The position numbers were made by a program, and so were the translations under genes. Below, piece by piece: positions 33,210 to 41,228 of a DNA stretch of 64,000 bases (within the stretch, counting starts at the first letter, position 1; every line of letters begins with the position of its first letter). The stretch is from Acrocarpospora catenulata (lineage in GTDB: Bacteria > Actinomycetota > Actinomycetes > Streptosporangiales > Streptosporangiaceae): the NCBI RefSeq assembly GCF_018476525.1, contig NZ_JAHCST010000006.1, forward strand, positions 1 through 64,000, in the 5' to 3' direction. Below the pieces are notes generated by a model. It did not search any database. It worked only from the letters and a program-made list of their open reading frames with translations, and had not been told where the DNA came from.

Positions 33210-33856
33210 AGCATCGTCAGCCGGTAGCGCTCCTTCATGTCGGCCAGCAGGTTGAGGATCTGCGCCTGCACCGACACATCGAGCGCCGACACCGGCTCGT
33301 CGCAGATGACGATCTCCGGATCGAGGACCATCGCCCGGGCGATCGAGATGCGCTGGCACTGCCCGCCGGAGAACTCGTGCGGCCGGCGCTCACCCGCGGT
33401 GTCCGGGTCGAGGCCGACGACCTCCAGGATCCTGCGCACCTTCGCGTCGATCTCGGCGGCGGACAGGTCGCCGGAGATGTGCAGCCCCTCCCCGACGATG
33501 TTCTTGACCTTCCTGAGCGGGTTGAGGGAGGAGATCGGATCCTGGAAGATCATCTGCATCCGCCGGCGGAGCCGCCGCAGCTCGCCGCCGCGCAGGGTGG
33601 TGAGCTCGCGCCCGTCCAGGCTGATGCTGCCCGCGGTGGGCGGGGGTAGCTGCATGACCGCCTTGGCGACGGTGGACTTGCCGCACCCGGACTCGCCGAC
33701 CAGGCCGAGCGTCTCGCCCTGCCGGATGTCGAAGCTGACATCCGACACGGCGTGGACCTTCTCCGCCCGTCCGGTGGCGTACTCGACGCGGAGGTTGCGC
33801 ACGGACAGCAGGGCTGCCTCCTCGTCGTGCAGGTGAGCGGTGCCGCTTCCGGCCAT
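33205..33856 (-). pseudogene. 5' part of transposon-disrupted oppF-type ATPase gene
   Basis: About 217 codons remain from ATG 33856, which overlaps the stop of the upstream ATPase gene (TGATG). Walker A GESGCGKST, Q-loop MIFQDPISSLNP, a signature with an unusual Cys (FSGGQCQRIS instead of GGQRQR) and Walker B IVICDEPVSALD are present. The fragment ends LTMLF at the transposon, then reads 17 foreign codons into the terminal repeat. The His-switch and C-terminal domain are on the other side at 22839-23192. A truncated product could not hydrolyse ATP normally, so this importer may now need an ATPase from another Opp system. Confidence 0.92.
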
Positions 33857-34953
33857 CAGAGTCTGCTCCCTTCCGTGACGGTGAGACCCGCCGCGGTACG
33901 TCCGTCGCGGAGGTTGGCCGCGAAGGCGGCCTCGCCTTCCGGTGTGCCCACCGGGAAGAAGCACGCGTGGCTGTGCGTGTCGTCGTCGCCCGTGCGCCGG
34001 AGCGCCGGGTCCTCGCTCAGGCAGCGTGGCCGGGCGTTGGGGCAGCGGGGGGCGAACCGGCAACCCGGCGGCGGATCGATGATGACCGGTGGACGGCCGG
34101 GTATGGCGTGTAGCCGGGTGTGGCTCGGCTCGGCGATGCGCGGGATGGAGCGGACCAGCGCGCGGGTGTAGGGATGCCGCATGGCGCCGAACAGCACGCG
34201 GGTGGGCGCGCGTTCCACGATCCGGCCGCCGTACATCACGGCGATCTCGTCGGCGTGCCCGGCGACCACTCCGAGGTCGTGGGTGATCAGGATCATGCCC
34301 ATGCCGTTCTCCGCCCGCAGTTGGTCGAGCAGTTCGAGGATCTGCTGCTGGACCGTCACGTCCAGGGCGGTCGTGGGTTCGTCGGCGATCAGCAGCCGCG
34401 GATCGCACGAGACGGCGAGCGCGATGGTGACCCGCTGCCGCATCCCCCCGGAGAGGTTGTGCGGATACTGCCGCAGGCGCTTGGCCGGTTCCGGGATGCC
34501 GACCTGGCGCAGGAGGTCCTCGGCCCGGCGGCGCGCGGCGGCCCGGTCCATGCCGAGATGGTGGCGCAAGACCTCGGTGAGCTGCCTGCCGATGGTCAGC
34601 ACGGGGGTGAGCGAGGTCATCGGGTCCTGGAACACCATCGAGACCTGGGAGCCCCACAGGTGCCGCGCCTGATCCTTGCTGATCGTCCGCAGGTCCTGCC
34701 CGTCCACGCTGATCCGCGAGTCGGGGAAGGTGAGCGCGTTGGGGGCGAGGATGTTCATGACCGCGCGCGCGAGGACCGACTTTCCCGACCCTGACTCGCC
34801 GACGACGCCGAGGGTCCTGCCTGGCCGCACGCTCAGGTCGACGCCGTCGACCGCGCGGACGAGGCCGCGGGGGGTGTCGAACCATACGCGCAGGTCGCGG
34901 ATGTCGAGCAGCGACGGGGAGGTGCGGGTGCCGTTCGCGAAGAGCGTGCTCAC
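33856..34953 (-). CDS. Oligopeptide ABC transporter ATP-binding protein, OppD-type
   Basis: A 365-residue ATPase from GTG 34953, whose start overlaps the permease stop (GTGA). All ABC motifs are present: Walker [11 protein letters not shown]-loop MVFQDPMTSLTP, signature LSGGMRQRV, Walker [13 protein letters not shown] and H-loop LITHDLGV. The C-terminal oligo/dipeptide domain carries PPGCRFAPRCPNARPRC, a Cys-containing motif of this subfamily, with a ~50-residue tail. It is the fourth gene of a five-gene leftward operon and would pair with the disrupted OppF-type subunit. Confidence 0.93.
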   Translation of the reverse strand: MSTLFANGTRTSPSLLDIRDLRVWFDTPRGLVRAVDGVDLSVRPGRTLGVVGESGSGKSVLARAVMNILAPNALTFPDSRISVDGQDLRTISKDQARHLWGSQVSMVFQDPMTSLTPVLTIGRQLTEVLRHHLGMDRAAARRRAEDLLRQVGIPEPAKRLRQYPHNLSGGMRQRVTIALAVSCDPRLLIADEPTTALDVTVQQQILELLDQLRAENGMGMILITHDLGVVAGHADEIAVMYGGRIVERAPTRVLFGAMRHPYTRALVRSIPRIAEPSHTRLHAIPGRPPVIIDPPPGCRFAPRCPNARPRCLSEDPALRRTGDDDTHSHACFFPVGTPEGEAAFAANLRDGRTAAGLTVTEGSRL

Positions 34954-35855
34954 AGCGCGGTCTCCTTTCCGACCTTGCCTCTGGCGTAGTCGCCCAGGCT
35001 GTTGAGGGAGAACACGGTGAGGAAGAAGAACCCGCCGGGGACCGCTACCAGGTGGGGGTGATCGGCGAGCTGGTCCCTGGCCGCCGCGATCATGCCGCCC
35101 CAGCTCGGTGCGGGCGGTGGCACGCCGAGGCCGAGGAAGCTGAGGCTGCCCTCGGCCACCACCAGCGCGGCGGCCACCAGGAGGGCGAACGACGTCACCG
35201 GCAGCATGACGTTGGGGAGGATGTCCCGGGTGAGGACGCGGATGTTGGTGGCGCCCATCGCGGTGGAGGCGGTGACGAACTCGCGGTTGGCGAAGGCGAT
35301 GGTGTTGGCGCGGGCGATCCGGGCGAACGTCGGCACGCCGATGATCGCGAGTCCCACGACCAGGGTGAGGATGCTGGGCGGGGTCACGGCGGCGAGCGCG
35401 ATCAGGAAGATCAGCGGCGGGAAGGCCAGCAGGACGTTGGTGCCGATCTCGAAGACCGAGTCGGTGAGTCCGCGCAGGTAGCCGGCGACCATGCCGAGTA
35501 CCGTGCCCGCCGTGAGCGCGAGCAGCGTGGCGCCGATGGCGACGGCGAGCGAGACGCGCGCGCCGTAGATCACGCGGGCCAGTTGGTCGCGGCCGAGTGT
35601 GTCGGTGCCCAGCGGGTTCTCCAGCCGCAGTCCGGGCGCGAGTGAGAACTGGGAGGAGATGGCGTCCGGCGCCGGGATCGGCAGCAGGTCCGCGAAGATC
35701 GCGGCCAGCACGATCAGGGTGAGCCAGACGGCGGCGACGACCACCGCCAGATCGCGCCGTCGGCGCCGGCGGCGCACCATCGTGGGGGTCGCCGGGGGCC
35801 GCGACGCCGGTGCCGCTGCGCGCTCCCCCGTCGCCGTCATCGATTCTGCGTCCAT
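34950..35855 (-). CDS. Oligopeptide ABC transporter permease, OppC-type
   Basis: A 301-residue inner-membrane protein with six predicted helices, the first around residues 35-55. The EAA coupling loop is REFVTASTAMGATNIRVLTR followed by DILPN. The C-terminus has EGSLSFLGLGVPPPAPSWGG, a family hallmark. The stop overlaps the next gene (GTGA), so translation is coupled. It forms the channel with the OppB-type subunit encoded 14 bp upstream. Confidence 0.92.
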   Translation of the reverse strand: MDAESMTATGERAAAPASRPPATPTMVRRRRRRRDLAVVVAAVWLTLIVLAAIFADLLPIPAPDAISSQFSLAPGLRLENPLGTDTLGRDQLARVIYGARVSLAVAIGATLLALTAGTVLGMVAGYLRGLTDSVFEIGTNVLLAFPPLIFLIALAAVTPPSILTLVVGLAIIGVPTFARIARANTIAFANREFVTASTAMGATNIRVLTRDILPNVMLPVTSFALLVAAALVVAEGSLSFLGLGVPPPAPSWGGMIAAARDQLADHPHLVAVPGGFFFLTVFSLNSLGDYARGKVGKETAL

Positions 35856-35869
35856 GGGTCGTGCTCTCC

Positions 35870-36832
35870 TCAGGACTTCCGGACTCGGGGATCGAGTAGT
35901 GGGTACGACAGGTCCACCGCCGTGTTGAGGACCACGTAGACGGTGGCGACGAGAAGCACGATCCCCTGGACCATCAGGTAGTCACGACTGCTGATCGCGT
36001 TGATCACCAGGGTGCCCACGCCGGGCAGTGCGAAGAGGTTCTCGACGATCACGGTGCCGCCGATCAGCCTGGCCAGGCTGACGCCGAGCACGGTGACGAG
36101 GGAGAAGGAGGACGGGCGGAGCGCGTGCCCGAACAGGACCCAGGCGGTCGGCAGGCCCCGCGCGCGGGCGGCGAGCGCGAAGTCCTGCTGCAGGGTCGCG
36201 ACCATGTCGTTGCGCAGGAGGCGGACGAACACCACGATCTCCGCGCTGGCCAGGGTCAGCACGGGCAGCGCCACGCTGCGCAGGTGCTCGCCCGCCCCTT
36301 CCTCCCAGGGCACCCAGCCGCTGACCGGGAACAGGCCCAGGGTGACCGCGCACACGAAGATGAGCAGGATGCCCATGAGGAAGTTCGGCACCGACAGCGT
36401 CAGCGACACCAGGAAGGTGACCACCCGGTCCAGTACGCCACCCGGCCGGTAGCCGGCGTACACCCCGAAGGGCACCGCCACGACGAGGGCCAGGAGGGTG
36501 GACAGGGCGGCCAGTTCGACGGTCACCGGCACCCGTTCGAGGATCGCCTGCGTCACCGGCAACTGGGTCTGGAAGGAGCGGCCGAGGTCCCCCTGGAGGG
36601 CGCCGCCCAGCCAGTGCAGGTAGCGCGCCACCATCGGGTCGTTGAGCCCGTACAGCTCCTCAAGCTGGGCCCGGGTCTCCGCGGTCGCCCCCTCCGGCAG
36701 CAGGGTGTCCAGCGGGTCCCCGGGGATCAGCTCCAGCAGGAGAAAGGCGGCGACACTCACCAGGAACAGGACGAGCACCAGCTTCGCCAGCCTGCGGAGC
36801 ACCGCCAGCGCGGTGGCATTCATCCGGTACAC
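35870..36832 (-). CDS. Oligopeptide ABC transporter permease, OppB-type
   Basis: A 320-residue membrane protein from GTG 36832 (ATG 36823 is also possible) behind GGGAGA. The N-terminal helix LVLVLFLVSVAAFLLLELIP is followed by the typical periplasmic stretch GDPLDTLLPEGATAETRAQL. The EAA loop is LQQDFALAARARGLPTAWVL, and GGTVIVENLFALPGVGTL is the usual OppB C-terminal signature. It is the second gene of the operon. Confidence 0.92.
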   Translation of the reverse strand: MYRMNATALAVLRRLAKLVLVLFLVSVAAFLLLELIPGDPLDTLLPEGATAETRAQLEELYGLNDPMVARYLHWLGGALQGDLGRSFQTQLPVTQAILERVPVTVELAALSTLLALVVAVPFGVYAGYRPGGVLDRVVTFLVSLTLSVPNFLMGILLIFVCAVTLGLFPVSGWVPWEEGAGEHLRSVALPVLTLASAEIVVFVRLLRNDMVATLQQDFALAARARGLPTAWVLFGHALRPSSFSLVTVLGVSLARLIGGTVIVENLFALPGVGTLVINAISSRDYLMVQGIVLLVATVYVVLNTAVDLSYPLLDPRVRKS

Positions 36833-36871
36833 CGTCTCGTTCTCCCTTGCTCACGGCGGTTCATGGTTCGG

Positions 36872-38437
36872 CTACGACTCGCGCCAGACCAGATCGGGGC
36901 GCATGAAGTAGGTGTAGGCGGGAACCACGCCGTGGATCTTCTTGGGGAAGAGCAGCTGGGCGACCGGGTAGTACCAGGGCTGGAAGGCCGCGTCCGCGGC
37001 AAGCTGCCGGGTCGCCTCCTTGTACGCCTCGGTCTGCGCGGCCGGTTCGGCGGCGGTGCGGGTCTTCTCCAGGGCCGTGTCGACGGCCGGGTTGGAGTAC
37101 CCGGTGGTGTTCCGGGATGCCCCCGTGAAGAAGTAGTTGTGCAACTGGTCCGGGTTCACCCCTGACACCGCGAACGACTGCAGCTGGTAGTCGCCCCGCT
37201 GGGTGTCGGCGAACCAGGTCGCGTAGTCCTGCGAGACGAGCTCGACCTTCACGCCCTTTGCCTGCTGCAGCATGGCCTGGATCATCTGCGCCTGCCCGTC
37301 GGAGAACGCGGACCCGCCGATGTACTTGTAGGCGATGGTGACCTCGCTCTTGCCGGTCCTGGCCAGGTAGCCGTCGACCAGCCGCTGCGCCTCGGCGACG
37401 TCGTGCGTCGGCAGCTTGGCCTCGGGGTCGTAGATCCAGCTCGACTGGGGGGCGAGGGTGCGCGCCACGGTCTCCCCCGGATAGAACGCCTTGATCATCT
37501 GGTCCCCGTCGGCAAGGTGGGCCACCGCCTTGCGGATATCGGGATCGGCCAGGTCGCCCTTGGTGAAGCTCATACGGATCCCGGAACCGAGGATGTAGTT
37601 GAGTTCGGCGAGCTGGAAGCCGGCGTCCACACCCTTCTTCCCGAACTCGCCGCGGGTGGTCGCCATCACGTCGATCTCGCCGGTCCGCAGCGCGTTGAGC
37701 CGCTGGTCGTCGGCGTTGAGCACCTTGATGACGAACCGGTCCACGTACGGCCTCGGCTGGTCCCAGTAGCCGTCGTTGCGTACCAGGATCATCTGGGAGC
37801 CGCGTGCCCAGCTCTGCAGCTTGAACGGTCCCGCGCCCACCGGCTCGTTGGCGAAGTCGGGGCCCTTCTGCTGGATGGCGGCCGGGGACCCGATCATGGC
37901 CAGCTCACCCTGGAGCGCCCAGCGCAACTGGAAGTTGGGCTCCTTGAGCTCGGCCCGCAGGGTGAGCGGGTCGACGACGGTCAGCGTCATCGACTTGGCG
38001 ACCAGGGCTCCCGGCGACAGGTTCTTCGGGTCGGCGGCGCGCTCCCAGTTGAACTTCACCGCCTCGGCGTCGAACGCCGTGCCGTCGGTGAACTTGACGT
38101 TCTGCCGCAGCTTGAGCGTCCAGGTCCTGCCGTCCTCGGTCTCGAAGGACTCCGCCATCCCCGGCTCGAACTTCTGGTCCGCCGCGTTGTAGTTGAGCAG
38201 CGTGCCGTAGATGGCCGAGCAGGCCAGCCAGTCGCCGGTGCCGCACCGTGCCGCGTCCAGATTGCTCGCGTCGCCGCTGAAGGAGTACGTCACGGTGCCC
38301 CCGCGCTGCGGCTCGCCGACGGGTGCCGTGGCCTGCTGCTGTTCGGGGGTCCCGCCGCCACATGCCGAAACCAGCGTTAACGCGGTGAAAGCGGCGACGA
38401 GGGGCGACGCCAACCGGGTCGAGGAAGTCGGCCTCAT
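36872..38437 (-). CDS. Substrate-binding lipoprotein of ABC importer (SBP family 5)
   Basis: A 521-residue exported lipoprotein from ATG 38437. The signal ends in the lipobox LVSACGGG. Family 5 features include GGTVTYSFSGDASNLDAARC, WTLKLRQNVKFTDGTAFDAE, AVKFNWERAADPKN and AYKEATRQLAADAAFQPWYY near the end. Such proteins bind peptides, nickel, glycosides or other compounds and deliver them to the permeases encoded downstream. The ligand cannot be inferred; the neighbouring amidohydrolase suggests an amide-containing compound. It is the first gene of the operon. Confidence 0.93.
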   Translation of the reverse strand: MRPTSSTRLASPLVAAFTALTLVSACGGGTPEQQQATAPVGEPQRGGTVTYSFSGDASNLDAARCGTGDWLACSAIYGTLLNYNAADQKFEPGMAESFETEDGRTWTLKLRQNVKFTDGTAFDAEAVKFNWERAADPKNLSPGALVAKSMTLTVVDPLTLRAELKEPNFQLRWALQGELAMIGSPAAIQQKGPDFANEPVGAGPFKLQSWARGSQMILVRNDGYWDQPRPYVDRFVIKVLNADDQRLNALRTGEIDVMATTRGEFGKKGVDAGFQLAELNYILGSGIRMSFTKGDLADPDIRKAVAHLADGDQMIKAFYPGETVARTLAPQSSWIYDPEAKLPTHDVAEAQRLVDGYLARTGKSEVTIAYKYIGGSAFSDGQAQMIQAMLQQAKGVKVELVSQDYATWFADTQRGDYQLQSFAVSGVNPDQLHNYFFTGASRNTTGYSNPAVDTALEKTRTAAEPAAQTEAYKEATRQLAADAAFQPWYYPVAQLLFPKKIHGVVPAYTYFMRPDLVWRES

Positions 38438-38785
38438 CGGTAGTTTCCTCTCAAGAGGGATGGATCAGGTGCATTAGATGGAGGAAACCCGCTTCGTGCA
38501 GCCATGGATCTCCGTCCACGCGGTCCTGGGTGTCGCCCAACCGGTCGGCGGGCGGGTGCCTGGAGCGCGGGCGAGTGGCGACCGCGATATCGGCCGCCCT
38601 TCCGGGTTATTTACTTGCGCGAAACGATACATCTACCTTGGCGGGTGGGCAACGGTGTTGTTCCCGCACCATCAGATACGTTCTGAACTGGTTATTTACT
38701 CTGCGTTGTAGCACCGGGCCGTACTCATGACCGGCGGAGGCAGCGATTTATATGCCTATTGCCAAGCAACTTTTTCGCAACGATG
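38438..38785. promoter_or_regulatory. Intergenic region with AT-rich direct repeats upstream of the Opp operon
   Basis: About 350 bp between two leftward genes. GGTTATTTACT occurs at 38605-38615 and 38690-38700, each followed by a TGCG-like tail. The stretch 38605-38790 is markedly AT-richer than the flanks and should hold the promoter of the Opp operon, with the repeats as possible regulator sites. No convincing gene was found; short frames lack ribosome sites. Confidence 0.4.
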
Positions 38786-39469
38786 TTACCGTGGCGGGGA
38801 TGCGGTCCGGACGTACTGCCAGGGCAACGTGCCCATGAGCAGCCGGTGCCGCCGGCCGGTCCGGGGCCGGTCGGCGTCGTACTCGTCGTCACCGGCCCAA
38901 ACCATGGCCATGCCCGTGTCCTCGCGGATGACCCGCCCCGCGAAGCTCTCCGGCTCCCGTATGGAGAGCCTGCCCATCGCCTCGGCCACCGAGCCGTCCT
39001 GGCGCAGGTCGTACAGGGTGAGCCAGGTCGGCGGCAGTAGGGTCAGCCGGCCGTCCCCGTGCTCTCGCAAGGCCTCCTCGGGCGATAACCAGCGGTGGTC
39101 GAGGAGTTCCCGCCCGTCCACCACCACGTCGGCGGAGGGCGCCGGGGCGACGAAGACCCAGGTCCGGAACCGGCGCGGAGCCTGCTCGGGCGCCGTCCAG
39201 TGGGAGAACGGCACCATCGCGTCGGCGGCCACCAGCAGGCCGGCCTCCTCGGCCGTTTCACGGCTGGCCGCCCGGCGGGCCACGGTCTGCTGGTCATCGG
39301 CTGGTCCGGCATCGGCCGGATCCACCTGCCCGCCGGGAAAGACCCACGCTCCCGGGAAGCTGCCGGCGGAGTTGCGGCGCAGCAGCAGCACTTCAAGCCG
39401 ACCGTCCCGGTCACGGATCAGCACGCAGGTGGCCGCGGTCGACAGGCCGGGCGTGCTCTGGTCGTTCAT
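38786..39469 (-). CDS. Nudix hydrolase (CoA-pyrophosphatase-like possible)
   Basis: A 227-residue protein from ATG 39469, overlapping the thioesterase stop (ATGA). The Nudix box is split across GGQVDPADAG and ARRAASRETAEEAGLL, where RETAEEAG supplies the metal-binding Glu residues. The N-terminal AATCVLIRDRDGRLEVLLLR and GAWVFPGGQ strands fit. Related NUDT7/NUDT19-type enzymes cleave CoA and acyl-CoA esters; being last in an acyl-CoA operon supports that activity, but the specificity motif was not established. Confidence 0.85.
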   Translation of the reverse strand: MNDQSTPGLSTAATCVLIRDRDGRLEVLLLRRNSAGSFPGAWVFPGGQVDPADAGPADDQQTVARRAASRETAEEAGLLVAADAMVPFSHWTAPEQAPRRFRTWVFVAPAPSADVVVDGRELLDHRWLSPEEALREHGDGRLTLLPPTWLTLYDLRQDGSVAEAMGRLSIREPESFAGRVIREDTGMAMVWAGDDEYDADRPRTGRRHRLLMGTLPWQYVRTASPPR

Positions 39470-40068
39470 CGCCTCACCATCACGAACAGTCCGGTAGCCC
39501 GGGCGGTCACCACGTCGTCGGCCTGCACCGACGCCCACACCGTGGTCTTGCGCCCGGAAACCTCACGGGTGCCGGCCCGGACCGTCAGGGGACGGAACAG
39601 GGGCGTCCCCGCGAGGAAGTCGACGCTGAGGTTGGCGGTCATGCTGGCCCGGCCCACGCAGGCCAGGTAGATGCCCATGGCGTGGTCGATGAGTGCGGCG
39701 ACGGTGCCGCCGTGCACGAGGCCGGGCGGCCCCGCGTAGGCTGCGCCCAGGGTGACCGTGCCGACGATCGTCTGATCGTCCATCTCCAGCAGTAGCGGCG
39801 GGGCGACCGGGTTGCAGCTGGCCCAGCCGTTGGCGGCCGGGGCGGGATCGGCCATCGTTCCGGTGACCGCCGCCGGAGGTTCCCTCGACCAGAACCACGG
39901 GTCGGGACGCGTGCGCCCGAGCAGCGTGCGCGTGATGTCCTGGAGCTGCCCGGCGATCACGGCGAGCTCGGCATGGCCGACGGCGGTGTGCATGACGCTG
40001 TCGAGCGTCTCTCGCATGGTGGTGACCAGCGCCTGGTACGCCGCCTGCGGGTTGGTTGCCGGGTTCAC
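39466..40068 (-). CDS. PaaI-like hotdog-fold acyl-CoA thioesterase
   Basis: A 200-residue protein. GTG 40068 overlaps the preceding stop (GTGA). The hotdog core is VTLGAAYAGPPGLVHGGTVA, where VHGGTVAALIDHAMG contains the catalytic-loop Gly-Gly and the central Asp, then SMTANLSVDFLAGTPLFRPL and a final strand VVTARATGLFVMV. A ~75-residue helical N-terminal extension is present. It probably hydrolyses a CoA thioester made or misprocessed by the operon enzymes. Confidence 0.88.
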   Translation of the reverse strand: MNPATNPQAAYQALVTTMRETLDSVMHTAVGHAELAVIAGQLQDITRTLLGRTRPDPWFWSREPPAAVTGTMADPAPAANGWASCNPVAPPLLLEMDDQTIVGTVTLGAAYAGPPGLVHGGTVAALIDHAMGIYLACVGRASMTANLSVDFLAGTPLFRPLTVRAGTREVSGRKTTVWASVQADDVVTARATGLFVMVRR

Positions 40069-41222
40069 GCGACCACTCCGTCGCGGCGCAGCTCGTCCGC
40101 CGCACCGGCGTCCAGCCCGAGCTCGGTGAGAATGTCCGCGGTGTGCAGCCCGGGAGTGGGGGCCGGCTCGGGAAACGCCGTGGGTGTGTGGCTGAACCGG
40201 GGGGCCGGTGCGGGCTGGACCACACCGTCGACCTTGATGAAGGTGTCCCGGTCCCGGTGGTGCGGGTACTGCGGCGCCTCGGCCATGGACAGTACCGGAG
40301 CGAAGCACGCGTCGGTGTCCTCCAGCAACGCGCACCAGTGGTCCCGCGTGTGCTCGGCGAACCGCTCCGCGAACAGCGCCTTCATCCGCGGCCACTGGCT
40401 CTGGTCGTGCTGGGCGGGCAGGTCCGCCGGGTCCAGGCCGAGCGCGTCCAGCAGCCGCCGGTAGAAGGGCGCCTCGATCGCGGCGACCGCCACGTGCTCG
40501 CCGTCGGCGGTCTGGTAGACGTTGTAGAAGTGGGCGCCGGAATCGAGGATGTTGACGCCCCGCGTCACGCTCCACGAACCGGTGGCGAGCATGCTGTACA
40601 TCTGGGCCATGAGCAGGGCCGAACCGTCGACCATCGCCGCGTCGACGACCTGGCCGCGTCCCGACCGGGACGCGGCCCAGAGCGCGCACATGACCCCGAG
40701 GGCCAGGAGCATGCCGCCGCCGCCGTAGTCGCCCACCAGGTTCAGCGGCAGGACCGGCGGGCCTGCCTCGACGCCGATGGCGTGCAGCGCCCCGGTGGTC
40801 GCGATGTAGTTCGCGTCATGACCTGCCAGGGACGCCTTGGGGCCCCGCTGTCCCCAGCCCGTCGCCCGGCCATATACGAGGGTGGGCCTGCGGCGCAGGC
40901 ACACCTCCGGTCCGAACCCCAGACGTTCCGCGACTCCCGGGCGGAACCCCTCGATGAGGATGTCGCGGGTGTCGGCCAGGCGCAGCAGCACGTCCACGCC
41001 CCGGGGGTCCTTCAGGTCCAGCACGATCGACCGGCGGCCGCGCCCGACGACGTCCACGGCCGCCTGCCCGGGCCCGCCCGAGGCGGACGGCCGGTCCACC
41101 CGCACCACGTCGGCGCCGAGGTCGGCGAGCATCATGGCGGCGAACGGTCCTGGTCCCTGTGCGGCGATCTCCACTACCCGCAGCCCGGCCAGGGGTCCGC
41201 GGGGCGCCTTCGTTGTGGTCAC
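40065..41222 (-). CDS. Alpha-methylacyl-CoA racemase (AMACR/Mcr type, family III CoA-transferase fold)
   Basis: A 385-residue enzyme from ATG 41222. It has the CaiB/BaiF fold (AGLRVVEIAAQGPGPFAAMM, LADLGADVVRVDRP). The residues known to be catalytic in M. tuberculosis Mcr are conserved in context: His in LAGHDANYIATTG, Asp in NLVGDYGGGGM and Glu in VAVAAIEAPFY. It would epimerise 2-methyl-branched acyl-CoA esters so that S-specific acyl-CoA dehydrogenases can use them. That fits the two dehydrogenase genes in the same operon and suggests a branched or isoprenoid-derived substrate. Confidence 0.9.
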   Translation of the reverse strand: MTTTKAPRGPLAGLRVVEIAAQGPGPFAAMMLADLGADVVRVDRPSASGGPGQAAVDVVGRGRRSIVLDLKDPRGVDVLLRLADTRDILIEGFRPGVAERLGFGPEVCLRRRPTLVYGRATGWGQRGPKASLAGHDANYIATTGALHAIGVEAGPPVLPLNLVGDYGGGGMLLALGVMCALWAASRSGRGQVVDAAMVDGSALLMAQMYSMLATGSWSVTRGVNILDSGAHFYNVYQTADGEHVAVAAIEAPFYRRLLDALGLDPADLPAQHDQSQWPRMKALFAERFAEHTRDHWCALLEDTDACFAPVLSMAEAPQYPHHRDRDTFIKVDGVVQPAPAPRFSHTPTAFPEPAPTPGLHTADILTELGLDAGAADELRRDGVVA

Positions 41223-41228
41223 AGGTGC

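Noticed and set aside
33149-34885. A 578-codon minus-strand frame as one fused double ATPase
   Set aside because: It joins an out-of-frame shadow of the OppD-type gene to the 5' part of the oppF-type gene; the real genes have a TGATG overlap at 33856.
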